Shown: positions 1 through 7,861, counted from the first letter of the stretch. The stretch is DNA of 17,385 bases from Zetaproteobacteria bacterium (GCA_021545665.1 JAJRTX010000265.1:1-17385); one strand, 5' to 3'. Numbers and translations are program-made. The notes: a model not told the origin generated them from the sequence alone.

Positions 1-39
1 AATTGCATGAAGGTAAACTCGATTCTCTTTCTTGCCCAT
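1..39 (-). CDS. 5' end of a minus-strand gene cut by the left edge, product unknown
   Basis: Read on the minus strand, an AGGAGG ribosome binding site (52-47) stands 7 bases before an ATG at 39-37. The 13 codons that remain read MGKKENRVYLHAI and stay open to the window edge. The strong site and sensible spacing make a real gene start likely. The basic N-terminus is too short to assign to a family, so the product is unknown. The leader upstream contains the tandem repeat at 50-125. Confidence 0.45.
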   Translation of the reverse strand, partial: MGKKENRVYLHAI

Positions 40-49
40 ATTAAAGCCT

Positions 50-125
50 CCTTTCGGTTACTTTTAATATGAGGCAACGATCCCTGTTTCGCTATCCCTT
101 CGGTTACATTTTTTGTGAGGCAATG
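50..125. repeat. Two-copy tandem repeat, 46-bp period
   Basis: A 30-base unit at 50-79 recurs at 96-125. By eye 24 of 30 positions match; the shared cores are TTCGGTTAC and GAGGCAA. On the minus strand the copies lie in the leader of the gene starting at 39, and the inner copy partly overlaps its ribosome binding site. It could be a duplicated leader motif or a regulatory element. I do not recognise it as a known riboswitch. Confidence 0.5.
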
Positions 126-150
126 CGACTCTCTGATTCTTATTTCTCAT

Positions 151-180
151 TTGTGACTTTCATTCTTATTGTGCTATACT
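151..180 (+). promoter_or_regulatory. Probable sigma-70 promoter of the lipoprotein gene
   Basis: TTGTGA (151-156; 4 of 6 to consensus) and TATACT (175-180; 5 of 6) are separated by 18 bases. A TG one base before the -10 gives an extended -10 element. It points at the lipoprotein gene about 90 bases downstream. Confidence 0.45.
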
Positions 181-271
181 AACTTTAGCTACTTATTATA
201 ATGTAATCACCAGGAGAAAGAGGCTGGTCTGTTGAATATCAGCCGGTCTCTCTATGAACAAGGAGGCAATC

Positions 272-520
272 TTGAAAGTATTAATATTACTTACCACACT
301 TTTTCTTATTTCTGCCTGTTCCAGTACAGGCGTGACCCCACATGCAGATGGTACATACAAACTTGCAACCAATCATTTTTTCCCGGCAAGTGCCAAGGAA
401 AAAGCATATGAGGAAGCGACAAACTTTTGCTTATCCAAAGGAAAAAAAATGGAGGTTATCCACGAGCCAACCAAAATTTCAGAACGGTATTCAATTATTT
501 TTAAGTGCATCGGAGAGTGA
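272..520 (+). CDS. Small putative lipoprotein
   Basis: This is a short secreted protein of about 82 residues, probably anchored in a membrane by lipid on cysteine. The start is chosen at TTG 272. An AAGGAGG (260-266) lies 5 bases before it, and this start gives a compact signal peptide, a lysine followed by a leucine-rich stretch, ending in the lipobox LISAC. An in-frame ATG at 254 lies upstream of that ribosome binding site and would add six residues. The mature part has two further cysteines (FC and KC), which could form a disulfide in the periplasm, and a pattern (DGTY, then alanine-rich, then FCLSKGK) like other small proteobacterial lipoproteins of unknown role. It has its own promoter at 151-180. 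A toxin remnant follows directly. Function unknown. Confidence 0.7.
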   Translation: MKVLILLTTLFLISACSSTGVTPHADGTYKLATNHFFPASAKEKAYEEATNFCLSKGKKMEVIHEPTKISERYSIIFKCIGE

Positions 521-678
521 TTGTCCTTGAAAGCTCAGATGGAACAGAAAAGCTAACTGGCGATCACCACTATCGTATAAGGCAGGGAAACTACCGGATT
601 CTCAATGTTATTGGAGATGAGGCGCAAACGATTTGCGTCGTTAAGATAGGCCACTGAAAAGAAGTGTGGCATGTTTGA
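517..678 (+). pseudogene. RelE/ParE-type toxin, C-terminal remnant
   Basis: The frame from 517 translates to a stretch typical of the C-terminal half of RelE/ParE-superfamily toxins, ribosome-dependent mRNA interferases or gyrase poisons of toxin-antitoxin pairs. It contains HYRIRQGNYRIL (compare the family pattern YRLRVGDYRVIY), then a short acidic turn, then CVVKIGH. A TGA stop (655-657) stands where the family usually has arginine of the GHR(K/R) motif; after it the reading continues KEVWHV and stops at 676-678. The N-terminal half is absent and no antitoxin gene is recognisable beside it. The fragment abuts the lipoprotein stop codon, so a deletion or insertion probably joined the two. 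Family assignment rests on motif recognition only. Confidence 0.6.
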
Positions 679-837
679 GCAACACGGGTATTGTAGTTAC
701 ATGCATTCAACGTCGCCTCTTTTGGCCTCGGCAATAGCGTGCTCTGCCAGATTTCCCGGTTTATGGTGATTTGATTTCCTGTTTGCTAAACGAGGGATTG
801 CGGTTCTGAAAAGCAAAGTTCAAAGTCTCTGTTATAC
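679..837. other. Gene-free spacer between two remnants
   Basis: No convincing reading frame, hairpin or RNA gene is seen here. With the remnants on each side it forms a roughly 700-bp stretch without an intact gene. Confidence 0.5.
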
Positions 838-1041
838 TCAAATGGGAAGAGGGGAGGATAAAATGCGCGAAACGAGTCCCTCCGAAAAGCGAACGCAGTT
901 GAGTGTCTGTTCCACCCAGGAATAGATGCCATCCTTGCTGCCTTTAATTCGCAATTCGGCTGAGTCAGACCCAGCCAGAAATAACATATTGTCTTCTATC
1001 GTCTTGATCTTTCTTTCGTCCATCTGGATAACCATTCCCAT
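838..1041 (-). pseudogene. Transposase/integrase N-terminal remnant
   Basis: A minus-strand frame of 67 codons begins MGMVIQMDERKIKTIED and contains KDGIYSWVEQTL. This resembles the N-terminus of a DDE/integrase-core transposase group whose members begin like MxERKIKTIExVxxFL, followed by ERYxWIExTLVRFxY. After EQTL the frame no longer matches the expected VRF-Y-L continuation, although pieces of it (RF, GLV) remain, as if short deletions had occurred. The DDE catalytic core is missing, so it cannot be active. The natural start is probably the second methionine (MDERK). It marks past insertion-sequence activity next to the toxin remnant. Assignment is from memory of the family pattern and is moderate. 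Confidence 0.4.
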
Positions 1042-1098
1042 ATGATGGATAGAACAACTTCTATTTCAGACTCATTTAATATTGGAAAAGACTGCTCC

Positions 1099-1127
1099 TT
1101 GCGGTTTAGATAAATCTCAACTTTAAT
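1099..1127 (+). promoter_or_regulatory. Weak candidate promoter for the phosphoesterase gene
   Basis: TTGCGG (1099-1104) and TTTAAT (1122-1127) are separated by 17 bases. The -10 matches 5 of 6 consensus positions but the -35 only 3 of 6. It lies about 90 bases before the chosen start at 1216. Confidence 0.25.
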
Positions 1128-1215
1128 ATGTTTAACAGGTTTGCCGCCCTGAGATTTCCTTGTTTTGGCTTTTATCCAATATCAGGAAAACCAATGGCGG
1201 ATATGGGAGGAGATT

Positions 1216-2799
1216 ATGGAAAAGGGACAAGAACAAAGCAATTTGGCTGATGGCGACATGTTAGACAGCTTTGATCATGTCGTTGTGCTTATGTTTGAAA
1301 ACAGATCCTTCGACAATATTTTGGGCTATCTGTATCCTGACGGGGTTCCCGACAATGCTCCAGCAGGAAAATCATTTAATGGCGTAGCTGGCAAGGATAT
1401 ATCAAACCCTGTCCCGGCAGATGCTGTCAACAAGCCTTCTTCCGGGGAAATGAAAGTATCTGTTTCACCTACTTCGGATTACCACCAGCCATACCCCGAT
1501 CCCGTAGAAGATTACCCGCACGTCAACACGCAACTGTTTAATACCATCGATGGAAGAAATAAATCTCCTTATAATTTGCCTAACCCTGTACCTTCGCAAC
1601 CGGCCATGCAGGGTTTTGTTAAAGATTACATTGAGAATTATAAAACTACCGAGTGTCCCAACATTGATCCCACCTACGATGAGTACAAAGCAATCATGCA
1701 ATGCTTTGATACTTCAGCCATTCCGGTCATCACGACTCTGGCTGAGCAGTTTGCTGTTTTTGATCACTGGTTTTGTTCGGTTCCAAGTCAAACATGGTGC
1801 AATCGGGCTTTCTGGAATGCCGCCACTTCATGGGGGCATGTTGTAAACGGTGGGGCTGAACTTGAGAGAACGTTAAGCTGGATTGATGACAGCATCGGTA
1901 ACACAATTTTTAACCAGCTTGAGGATTCCGGTTTTGATTCCCCATTAAACTGGAAAGTGTACTCTAGCAATGTGGCTTCACTGACAGGAATTATCCATTT
2001 AAGAGCTTTGGAAGATTATCATTTAACCCACTTTCCAAGCCTGAACAGTTTTTTTGAAGATTGCGCGAATGGCGACTTACCGTCTTACTCTTTCATCGAG
2101 CCAAATTTCTGGACGCCCCATAATGACATGCATCCCTCAACATTTGACTCCAAACATTATGGGCTGGACAAAGTTGGCTCCGTTTTACTGGGCGAGCATT
2201 TGCTCTGGCAGGTTTATAGCGCCATCAAAAGCTCAAGCAGTAAAACAGGCAATAACTGGGAAAACACCTTGCTAATTATTACCTTTGACGAACATGGCGG
2301 CTGTTTTGATCATGTTGCGCCCCCGCCCAAGGTAACGCCGCCAGACCTTTCAGATTATACCAAGTGGGAGGGCTTTGATTTCGCCCGTCTTGGAGTACGG
2401 GTGCCAACCATTATGGTCTCAGCCCATATCGACAGAAACACTGTAATCAATACCCCGATGGCTCATGACTCTTTTCTGAAAACAATGCAAACCAAGTGGA
2501 ACAAAGTATGTCCGGGCAAATTCCCCACATTAACAGCCAGGCAGAAAGATGCTCTGGAATTCACCGAGGTATTCACAAGCAAAACAACCCGTGATATCTT
2601 GGACTGGCCCGAAATCAAAGAGCCAGTAATACCCGAAGATGAAACCGATTACTCCGATGAGCCATTAAATGATCTGCATAAATCAATGTTATATACGCTT
2701 GTAGAAAGGGAAAAACTCCCCGATGCAGAAAATATAATTCAGAAGATTAAAACACAAAAAGATGCTATAAACTTAATTCAAACGTTTAGAAGAAAATAA
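1216..2799 (+). CDS. Phosphoesterase family protein (phospholipase C / acid phosphatase type)
   Basis: A 527-residue member of the phosphoesterase family that includes bacterial phospholipases C and AcpA-type acid phosphatases, which hydrolyse phosphate esters with an alkaline-phosphatase-like fold. The N-terminal hallmark FDHVVVLMFENRSFDNILG (about residues 19-37) holds the metal and nucleophile region. A second conserved block, FDEHGGCFDHVAPPP (about 357-371), holds the metal-binding Asp and His residues. The start is placed at ATG 1216, which follows GGAGG by five bases; a TTG 17 codons upstream is in frame but has no good site. No signal peptide is visible from this start, which is unusual since many relatives are exported by the Tat system. 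The substrate cannot be told. The gene stands alone and ends at the hairpin at 2809-2865. Confidence 0.85.
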   Translation: MEKGQEQSNLADGDMLDSFDHVVVLMFENRSFDNILGYLYPDGVPDNAPAGKSFNGVAGKDISNPVPADAVNKPSSGEMKVSVSPTSDYHQPYPDPVEDYPHVNTQLFNTIDGRNKSPYNLPNPVPSQPAMQGFVKDYIENYKTTECPNIDPTYDEYKAIMQCFDTSAIPVITTLAEQFAVFDHWFCSVPSQTWCNRAFWNAATSWGHVVNGGAELERTLSWIDDSIGNTIFNQLEDSGFDSPLNWKVYSSNVASLTGIIHLRALEDYHLTHFPSLNSFFEDCANGDLPSYSFIEPNFWTPHNDMHPSTFDSKHYGLDKVGSVLLGEHLLWQVYSAIKSSSSKTGNNWENTLLIITFDEHGGCFDHVAPPPKVTPPDLSDYTKWEGFDFARLGVRVPTIMVSAHIDRNTVINTPMAHDSFLKTMQTKWNKVCPGKFPTLTARQKDALEFTEVFTSKTTRDILDWPEIKEPVIPEDETDYSDEPLNDLHKSMLYTLVEREKLPDAENIIQKIKTQKDAINLIQTFRRK

Positions 2800-2808
2800 T
2801 TCAACATT

Positions 2809-2865
2809 CAAGACTTGACCCTGTTTTATTTCAAAGTTGAATAATCAGGGTCAAGTCTTGTTTTG
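2809..2865 (+). terminator. Long hairpin terminator after the phosphoesterase gene
   Basis: A perfect 15-bp stem, CAAGACTTGACCCTG (2809-2823) paired with 2846-2860, encloses a 22-base loop and is followed by TTTT. It begins 10 bases after the stop codon. The stem is longer than most intrinsic terminators, so it may be a dispersed palindromic repeat serving as a terminator. Confidence 0.65.
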
Positions 2866-2969
2866 CGGATTTCATACAAAAGTGGCGGTGTCAGGCTTCG
2901 GCATTGTTATTTTTGCGCCAATCAGAGGGTTGCAATCAAACACTTGTCTGGTGAGTTCCCCTTGAGCTG

Positions 2970-3008
2970 AAACAGAGACCTGCCGGATAGGCAGGCCTTT
3001 GTTTTGTT
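2970..3008. terminator. Probable bidirectional terminator downstream of the radical SAM gene
   Basis: The arms 2970-2984 and 2990-3004 pair over 15 positions, with one G-T wobble and one A-C mismatch, around a 5-base loop (GGATA). The tight core is CCTGCC/GGCAGG. On the plus strand it runs into a T-rich tail (TTTGTTTTGTTT). On the minus strand, where the radical SAM gene ends at 3010, the tail (TCTCTGTTTC) is poorer in T. It separates convergent transcription units. Confidence 0.55.
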
Positions 3009-3009
3009 T

Positions 3010-4710
3010 CTACTCTTCAGGAAGCGGGGTGAGTGAAACGTCGGTGTAGTTCGCGGCGTCGGGGTCGCTTTTTATGCGGCGGCGCATGGCGCCCCAGCGA
3101 TTGAGCAGCAGCAATACTTTCACATGCGTGGAGACCACCTGCCATAGCCGTTTCGGGTAAAAGATCAGCGGGTTTTCCAGTGGTAAATCGGGGCGGCGTT
3201 CTTGTCTGCTTTTGCGGCGGAAGAAACCTGCTTCGAACGGGTGCAGGTGTTCATATTTGATGCAGGAGTAGAACCACAACATCAGAAACAGCGCCTTGCC
3301 TACGCTCATGCCGTCAGCGCGGGCGCGTTTGAAAACGGTTTCGATATGTTCCTCGGAATAGAAGGAATTCCAGGCCGCCCAGAAGGTTTTCTCCCATACT
3401 TCCCGGCTCATGGTCGGATGGTGGGAAACAATATGGTTGAGGTCATATTTGTTCATGTCCTGATCCATCCATTCACCCTTTTCATACAGGTGTTTGTGAT
3501 CCATGGAACCCGGCAGCGGCGTCAGGAATGAGAGTTGCAGAAAATCAATCGGCAGTTCCCGTTTGATGGTTTCAATATCGCGCAGAACCGATTCCGGCGT
3601 ATCGCCCGGAAAGCCGACGATAAAACCGGCACAGGTGATGATATTGGCCTTGTGCCAGGCATGGAACATCTTGCGATATTCGGAGATTCGATTCTGTTTT
3701 TTCTTTGCCGCTTTCAGGGTATCGGGATTGATGCTCTCTATACCGATAAATACACGACTGACCCCGGACCTTGCTGATTTTTCAATGAAATTCTTGATTT
3801 TGTGGCACATGGTATCAACCTGAAGGGTCAGGCGGATGTTCATGCCCTGATCCTCACGTAACCAGATCAGGCGGTCGAAAATCTCTTCCCAGTTTTTATT
3901 GCGGGCAAAATTGTCATCGGTAATAAAGAAACGCGTGATGCCCTGAGCGGCATTGACGCGCACGATTTCCTCAATGTCGTCTGCTGTCCGACGCCGTGAT
4001 TTATTGCCTTGCACATTGATAATGCTGCAAAAACTGCATAAAAACGGGCAGCCGCGCCCGGCATCCAGACTGGAAATGGAGCCGATGGCGCGCTCCAGCA
4101 TTTTGGCCGGTAAAAAAGGTGGTGGAGTGGATTCGATGGCAGGCAATTCAGCCAGATAGTTGTACATGGGTTGCATCTTGCCGGCATAAGCATCCTTGAA
4201 AACAACATCCAGCTTATTTTCGGATTCGCCGATAAACAGGGAGATGCCGATATCCAGAGCATGCTGAATATCAGGCGGTATCTTTGACAGCAAAGCTATG
4301 CAGCCGCTGACATGGAAGCCGCCGATGCAGACCTGCAGGCCCGCATCGCGAAAATGCTTGGCCATATCCATGGTGCGCGGGAACTGGTTGGTTTGAACGC
4401 CGATAAAACCTACAAAACCGCTGCCATCGGAGTTTTTGATGTCACGGATGATCTGGTTGATCGGGATTCTGGTGTTGGTTTCATCATAACCGTCAACCAC
4501 AATGTCGACGTCTTCGCCCAGTATTTTTCGTGCTGCCAGATCCTGCGACAGGCCATAAAGAACAGCCAGAGTATTGGATGGCACCACAGTGCGATGCCAG
4601 CGAATGACATAACCTTCATCATCATAATGCGATGGTTTGATGAGAACGACACGAAAGATTTTCCTGTTGTTATTCTGAGTTGTCAAACTGTGTACCCCCA
4701 CCGATATCAA
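3010..4710 (-). CDS. B12-binding-domain radical SAM protein
   Basis: A radical SAM enzyme of about 566 residues. The N-terminal ~180 residues have a cobalamin-binding-like fold pattern (VVLIKPSHYD near 21-30, alternating strands, GGFHVSG at 130-136). The cluster motif CPFLCSFC gives C221, C225 and C228 as ligands of the 4Fe-4S cluster that cleaves S-adenosylmethionine. FITDDNFARN and the later GFIVGFPGDTPESV segment are typical of the radical SAM barrel in this group. The ~150-residue C-terminal region is basic and unassigned. Relatives methylate or rearrange unactivated carbons, but the substrate is unknown here. The start is uncertain: TTG at 4710 is taken, but a GTG a few codons in, or a TTG behind GGTGGGGG, are possible. 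The gene follows the aldolase gene on the same strand by 93 bases. Confidence 0.8.
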   Translation of the reverse strand: MISVGVHSLTTQNNNRKIFRVVLIKPSHYDDEGYVIRWHRTVVPSNTLAVLYGLSQDLAARKILGEDVDIVVDGYDETNTRIPINQIIRDIKNSDGSGFVGFIGVQTNQFPRTMDMAKHFRDAGLQVCIGGFHVSGCIALLSKIPPDIQHALDIGISLFIGESENKLDVVFKDAYAGKMQPMYNYLAELPAIESTPPPFLPAKMLERAIGSISSLDAGRGCPFLCSFCSIINVQGNKSRRRTADDIEEIVRVNAAQGITRFFITDDNFARNKNWEEIFDRLIWLREDQGMNIRLTLQVDTMCHKIKNFIEKSARSGVSRVFIGIESINPDTLKAAKKKQNRISEYRKMFHAWHKANIITCAGFIVGFPGDTPESVLRDIETIKRELPIDFLQLSFLTPLPGSMDHKHLYEKGEWMDQDMNKYDLNHIVSHHPTMSREVWEKTFWAAWNSFYSEEHIETVFKRARADGMSVGKALFLMLWFYSCIKYEHLHPFEAGFFRRKSRQERRPDLPLENPLIFYPKRLWQVVSTHVKVLLLLNRWGAMRRRIKSDPDAANYTDVSLTPLPEE

Positions 4711-4779
4711 TTCAAAATATCGTATTACTCACATTCAGTGTTATTGTAGATATAATTTTGGCATTATGCCAGCGCATGC

Positions 4780-4806
4780 TGATCTGCACAATATGGTAGC
4801 AGATCA
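4780..4806. other. Perfect 8-bp inverted repeat at the end of the aldolase gene
   Basis: TGATCTGC (4780-4787) pairs with GCAGATCA (4799-4806) around 11 bases, overlapping the stop codon of the aldolase/dehydrogenase gene. No T-run follows on the minus strand, so it is not a standard terminator. It may slow or protect the transcript end. Confidence 0.35.
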
Positions 4807-6774
4807 AATCACACGATCATTGCCGCCATCTACAGGCACCTGAGCACCGGTGGTTTTGGCAAAAACCGGGCCTGCCAGCTGACAGGCAAGTTCGGCCACA
4901 TCATGGGATGTCACTTCCACTTTGAGAATATTATTGGTCTTGTATTCTTCGATGCTGAGCCCGTAATTGCGGGCGCGTTTTTCCAGCACTTCATCCGTCC
5001 AGATGGCCGTATCAAAAACGGCATTCGGATGCAGCGCATTCACACGGATACCAAACTCGCCAAGCTCAAGTGCGGCAACACGGGCAAGCTGGGTCAGTCC
5101 TGCTTTGGCCACTGAATAAGCCGCAGCGCCCGGTCCCGGAGCAGGCACATTTTTTGACGCCATGATGACGATGGCCGGGTCCAGACCCTGCTTGAGATAG
5201 GGAATGCATAAACTCAGCAATTGCTGGTGGCTGGTCAGATTGACTGTCAAACTCTTATTCCATGTTGAATCACTCATTTGTTCAATCCGTTCGCTGAGCG
5301 GGAACAGGCCGGCATTGCTGATAAGGATATCCAGACCGCCGAAGTGACGGATGGTGTTTTCGACAGCTTTTTTCATGGCCTCCATATCGGTGACATCACA
5401 AACAGCTTCAATCACACCCTGATGATTGAACAGGCCGACAATCGCCGGATTAATATCAATGGCGCAAACGACTGCGCCATGAGCGATCAGAGCGCGTACG
5501 CAGGCCTGACCAATGCCACTGGCTGCACCCGTCACCAGTGCGATTTTGCCGCTGAACATGGGAGAAGCACCGCCTTTCTTCAGTTTGGCCTGCTCCAGTT
5601 CCCAGTACTCCAGTTCAAAAATGTCTTTTTCAGGCAGCGCCTGCCAGCCGCCCAAAGCCTCGGCCCTGGTAATGGCATCCCGCGTATGGCGAATAATATC
5701 ACTGATGATGGCTGCGCCCTTTTGCGTTGTATCAAAACTCAGCGTGCCGTGACCGGGCCAGACTGCCCAGCGGGGCGCTGTATCCAGACAGGTCATGGAG
5801 CCGTCATTATTGGCGTCAAAATAGTTTTGATAATCTGCTGTGAACTGCCCGACCGAAGTCTCGGCATCAGCACCGATGATCATGGCGATTCGCTTGGTGC
5901 GGATCACATGATCCGGTGTCAGCGGCCCGCGTGTGCTGATCGATTCAATGTTTGACAGCCTGGAAAAGGCAATAGAATCAGCATCGTCGTTCAGACAGGT
6001 GATAACCGGTTTGCCACGGGCTTTGCTGACCGCCCGGCGCAAAGAGGCCAGTTGAAGCAGATCTTCATGTTCAGGGCTGTTTTCACTGGCGCTGACCGGC
6101 GCATGGGTTTGCAGATATAACTCGGCCATGGAAACCAGTTCGATCATCATTTCGTAACTGCTTCTGGCATCATCGGAAAATGTGAACAGACCATGGTTGA
6201 GCAGAACAATGCCGTCCAGCGCCGACCAGTTCGCATCACGAGTCAGTGCGGCAATGGTTTTGGCCAGAATGAATCCCGGCATCACATAAGGCACAATCAG
6301 CACCCTGTTCCCATAGAGTTCTTTGATGCGGGCTTCTCCATCTGCGGTGTTTGAAATTGTCACCACCGCATCGGTATGGGTGTGATCAACATAGGCGAAA
6401 GGAATCAGTGCATGCAGGATCGCTTCAACCGATGGATTGGGTGCTGCCGGGTCGGTCATGGCCGAGCGCTGCAAATTGACCATATCCGTATCGCTGAGCT
6501 GATCCAGTTTGGCCATCTGTTTCAACACTTTCATTCTCACCGGCGCAAAACCGGCTGCTTCTATAGTGGCCAGATCCCAGCCACTGCCTTTAACGTAGAG
6601 CAGTTCTTCGCTTTCGCCGAACAGATTTGTGATGCTGGCTTTAACTGAGGTGTTGCCACCACCATGCAGCACCAGTGACGGTTCCTTTCCAAGCAGCCGA
6701 CTTGTATACACACGCATGGTCAATGGATCGTTGGCAAAGGGCTCGGCAGTTTTGTTGTTCCAAAGGCTTTTCAT
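4804..6774 (-). CDS. Bifunctional class II aldolase / short-chain dehydrogenase
   Basis: A two-domain enzyme of 656 residues. Residues ~1-390 are a class II aldolase/adducin domain: HGGGNTSVK (37-45), a conserved Glu at 117, and H131, H133 and H194 (in NHGLFTF) as likely zinc ligands. Residues ~405-656 are a short-chain dehydrogenase: NAD(P)-binding TGAASGIG (415-422), NAG (487-489), Ser540, and Tyr553/Lys557 of the YxxxK motif. The same architecture occurs in bifunctional rhamnulose-1-phosphate aldolase/lactaldehyde dehydrogenases, which split a deoxyketose phosphate to dihydroxyacetone phosphate and lactaldehyde and then oxidise the latter. The substrate here could be another sugar phosphate. 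ATG 6774 follows a GGAG on the minus strand. No kinase, isomerase or transporter for sugar catabolism is adjacent. Confidence 0.85.
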   Translation of the reverse strand: MKSLWNNKTAEPFANDPLTMRVYTSRLLGKEPSLVLHGGGNTSVKASITNLFGESEELLYVKGSGWDLATIEAAGFAPVRMKVLKQMAKLDQLSDTDMVNLQRSAMTDPAAPNPSVEAILHALIPFAYVDHTHTDAVVTISNTADGEARIKELYGNRVLIVPYVMPGFILAKTIAALTRDANWSALDGIVLLNHGLFTFSDDARSSYEMMIELVSMAELYLQTHAPVSASENSPEHEDLLQLASLRRAVSKARGKPVITCLNDDADSIAFSRLSNIESISTRGPLTPDHVIRTKRIAMIIGADAETSVGQFTADYQNYFDANNDGSMTCLDTAPRWAVWPGHGTLSFDTTQKGAAIISDIIRHTRDAITRAEALGGWQALPEKDIFELEYWELEQAKLKKGGASPMFSGKIALVTGAASGIGQACVRALIAHGAVVCAIDINPAIVGLFNHQGVIEAVCDVTDMEAMKKAVENTIRHFGGLDILISNAGLFPLSERIEQMSDSTWNKSLTVNLTSHQQLLSLCIPYLKQGLDPAIVIMASKNVPAPGPGAAAYSVAKAGLTQLARVAALELGEFGIRVNALHPNAVFDTAIWTDEVLEKRARNYGLSIEEYKTNNILKVEVTSHDVAELACQLAGPVFAKTTGAQVPVDGGNDRVI

Positions 6775-6882
6775 CGGTAACTCCGGTCATAGTGTGATTT
6801 ATACAGGTTGGATTATGCAGGCGTGATGATAGCTATATTGGCAGATGTATGGAATTGGCAGGAGATTACTGCCAGTGCAATT

Positions 6883-7584
6883 CTAGCGATTGCGACTGAT
6901 CACCTTGAATCTCCCGCGCTCTATTTCTTTAAGATATGTGATTTTCGCATTGGATAGTTTAATGTGCCCGGCAGGTTCCAACCCTTGTAGAATTTCGATA
7001 ATTCTGGAGCCTGCATGGTAGTGGCTGACAATGAGAATTTTTTTACCTGACTGCCCAAATTTTTTTCTGATCATATCGGTTGCCAATATCATCTGAGCTA
7101 TGCCATCCGCATAGCTTCGGGTTTTGTACCGACGACTGGAGTTATGATCCCGAAATTTGAAATACGGTTTCATTCGGGCTTCAAGCTTAATGCGTTCACC
7201 GAGTTTCAGATAAGAAGATGGTGGGCCATATCTTCGTTTCTGCCAGCAGCATTCTTCCAGTTCAGGCCAGATTTCGGCTTTTTTACCTATCTTTTTCAAA
7301 TAAGGGAGGATGGTGTTTAAAGCCCTGTATTTTGGACTGACGAGAATATAATCAAAATCGTGTTGACTCAGTTTTTCAGTTAATGCTGCAACCTGTTTTA
7401 TGCCTGCAGCAGAAAACGTCCGGTCATTTTTCTGTGAATGGATATGGGTGCGGTTGCTTTCAGTTTCGGCATGGCGAACGAAATAGATCTCAAGTGCCCG
7501 GTCAGAGGTCTCTTGTCCGTAAGCCTCAAAAGTAAACAGGAATGCCGAAAGTAGTGAAAAAATAATAATGAATCTTGATAACAT
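6883..7584 (-). CDS. Exported histidine phosphatase family protein
   Basis: A 233-residue protein of the phosphoglycerate-mutase-like phosphatase superfamily. The N-terminal 23 residues form a signal peptide (hydrophobic stretch, then AYG before QE), so it probably works in the periplasm. RHAETESN (37-44) carries the catalytic His38. SPKYRALNT supplies the phosphate-binding Arg87. Glu in ELEE (108-111) is the likely proton donor. SHYHAGSR (187-194) carries the second active-site His188. The catalytic set is complete, so activity on a phosphoester is expected; the substrate is not predictable. ATG 7584 follows GGAGG by five bases on the minus strand. It is divergent from the rfb operon and precedes the aldolase gene by 108 bases. 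Confidence 0.8.
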   Translation of the reverse strand: MLSRFIIIFSLLSAFLFTFEAYGQETSDRALEIYFVRHAETESNRTHIHSQKNDRTFSAAGIKQVAALTEKLSQHDFDYILVSPKYRALNTILPYLKKIGKKAEIWPELEECCWQKRRYGPPSSYLKLGERIKLEARMKPYFKFRDHNSSRRYKTRSYADGIAQMILATDMIRKKFGQSGKKILIVSHYHAGSRIIEILQGLEPAGHIKLSNAKITYLKEIERGRFKVISRNR

Positions 7585-7627
7585 TTATGCCTCCACAATA
7601 CACATTTCTGCCGTATTATCGCAGCTT

Positions 7628-7633
7628 ATATTA
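7628..7633 (-). promoter_or_regulatory. Candidate extended -10 element for the histidine phosphatase gene
   Basis: On the minus strand TGCTAATAT forms an extended -10 (TAATAT at 7633-7628). It lies about 45 bases before the ATG at 7584. No good -35 is seen. A small palindrome, ATGCA-N6-TGCAT (7646-7661), lies just upstream and could be an operator, but it is too short to claim. Confidence 0.25.
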
Positions 7634-7708
7634 GCACAACCAGCTATGCAAAAAAGTGCATGGTTTCCCCCCATCCGAGTGCTTGTCATGAATGTAATAT
7701 GCAAATGA

Positions 7709-7861
7709 ATGATTCTTTATGTGATGTTGAGGTCAAAGGCTGGCATCATTCGGATGATATTAAACACAATGGGTAAAGAACTGATCGGGTTATTGCCTGA
7801 AGTTTTGGAGGGTATTTTGGAAAGGCTGAAAACACTTGTTGTAAAGGACGTTAAAGCGTGA
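7709..7861 (+). CDS. Possible 50-codon leader ORF overlapping the rfbA start
   Basis: An open frame of 50 codons from ATG 7709 ends at TGA 7859-7861, which overlaps the GTG start of rfbA (GTGA). Its second half ([20 protein letters not shown]) would form an amphipathic helix. An internal ATG at 7769 could also start a 30-residue version. No strong ribosome binding site is seen for either. The stop/start overlap would allow translational coupling into rfbA. It may be a true leader peptide, the tail of a lost gene, or chance. I recognise no family. Confidence 0.25.
   Translation: MILYVMLRSKAGIIRMILNTMGKELIGLLPEVLEGILERLKTLVVKDVKA

Noticed and set aside
254..271. ATG at 254 as the lipoprotein start
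   Set aside because: It precedes the AAGGAGG at 260-266, which is placed correctly for the TTG at 272.
1165..1215. N-terminal extension of the phosphoesterase from a TTG at 1165
   Set aside because: No ribosome binding site, and the GGAGG before ATG 1216 is well placed.
3202..5955. Long plus-strand open frames opposite the radical SAM and aldolase genes
   Set aside because: They mirror the coding bias of well-supported minus-strand genes and match no family.
7646..7661. ATGCA-N6-TGCAT palindrome as an operator
   Set aside because: Five base pairs can occur by chance and no regulator gene is adjacent.
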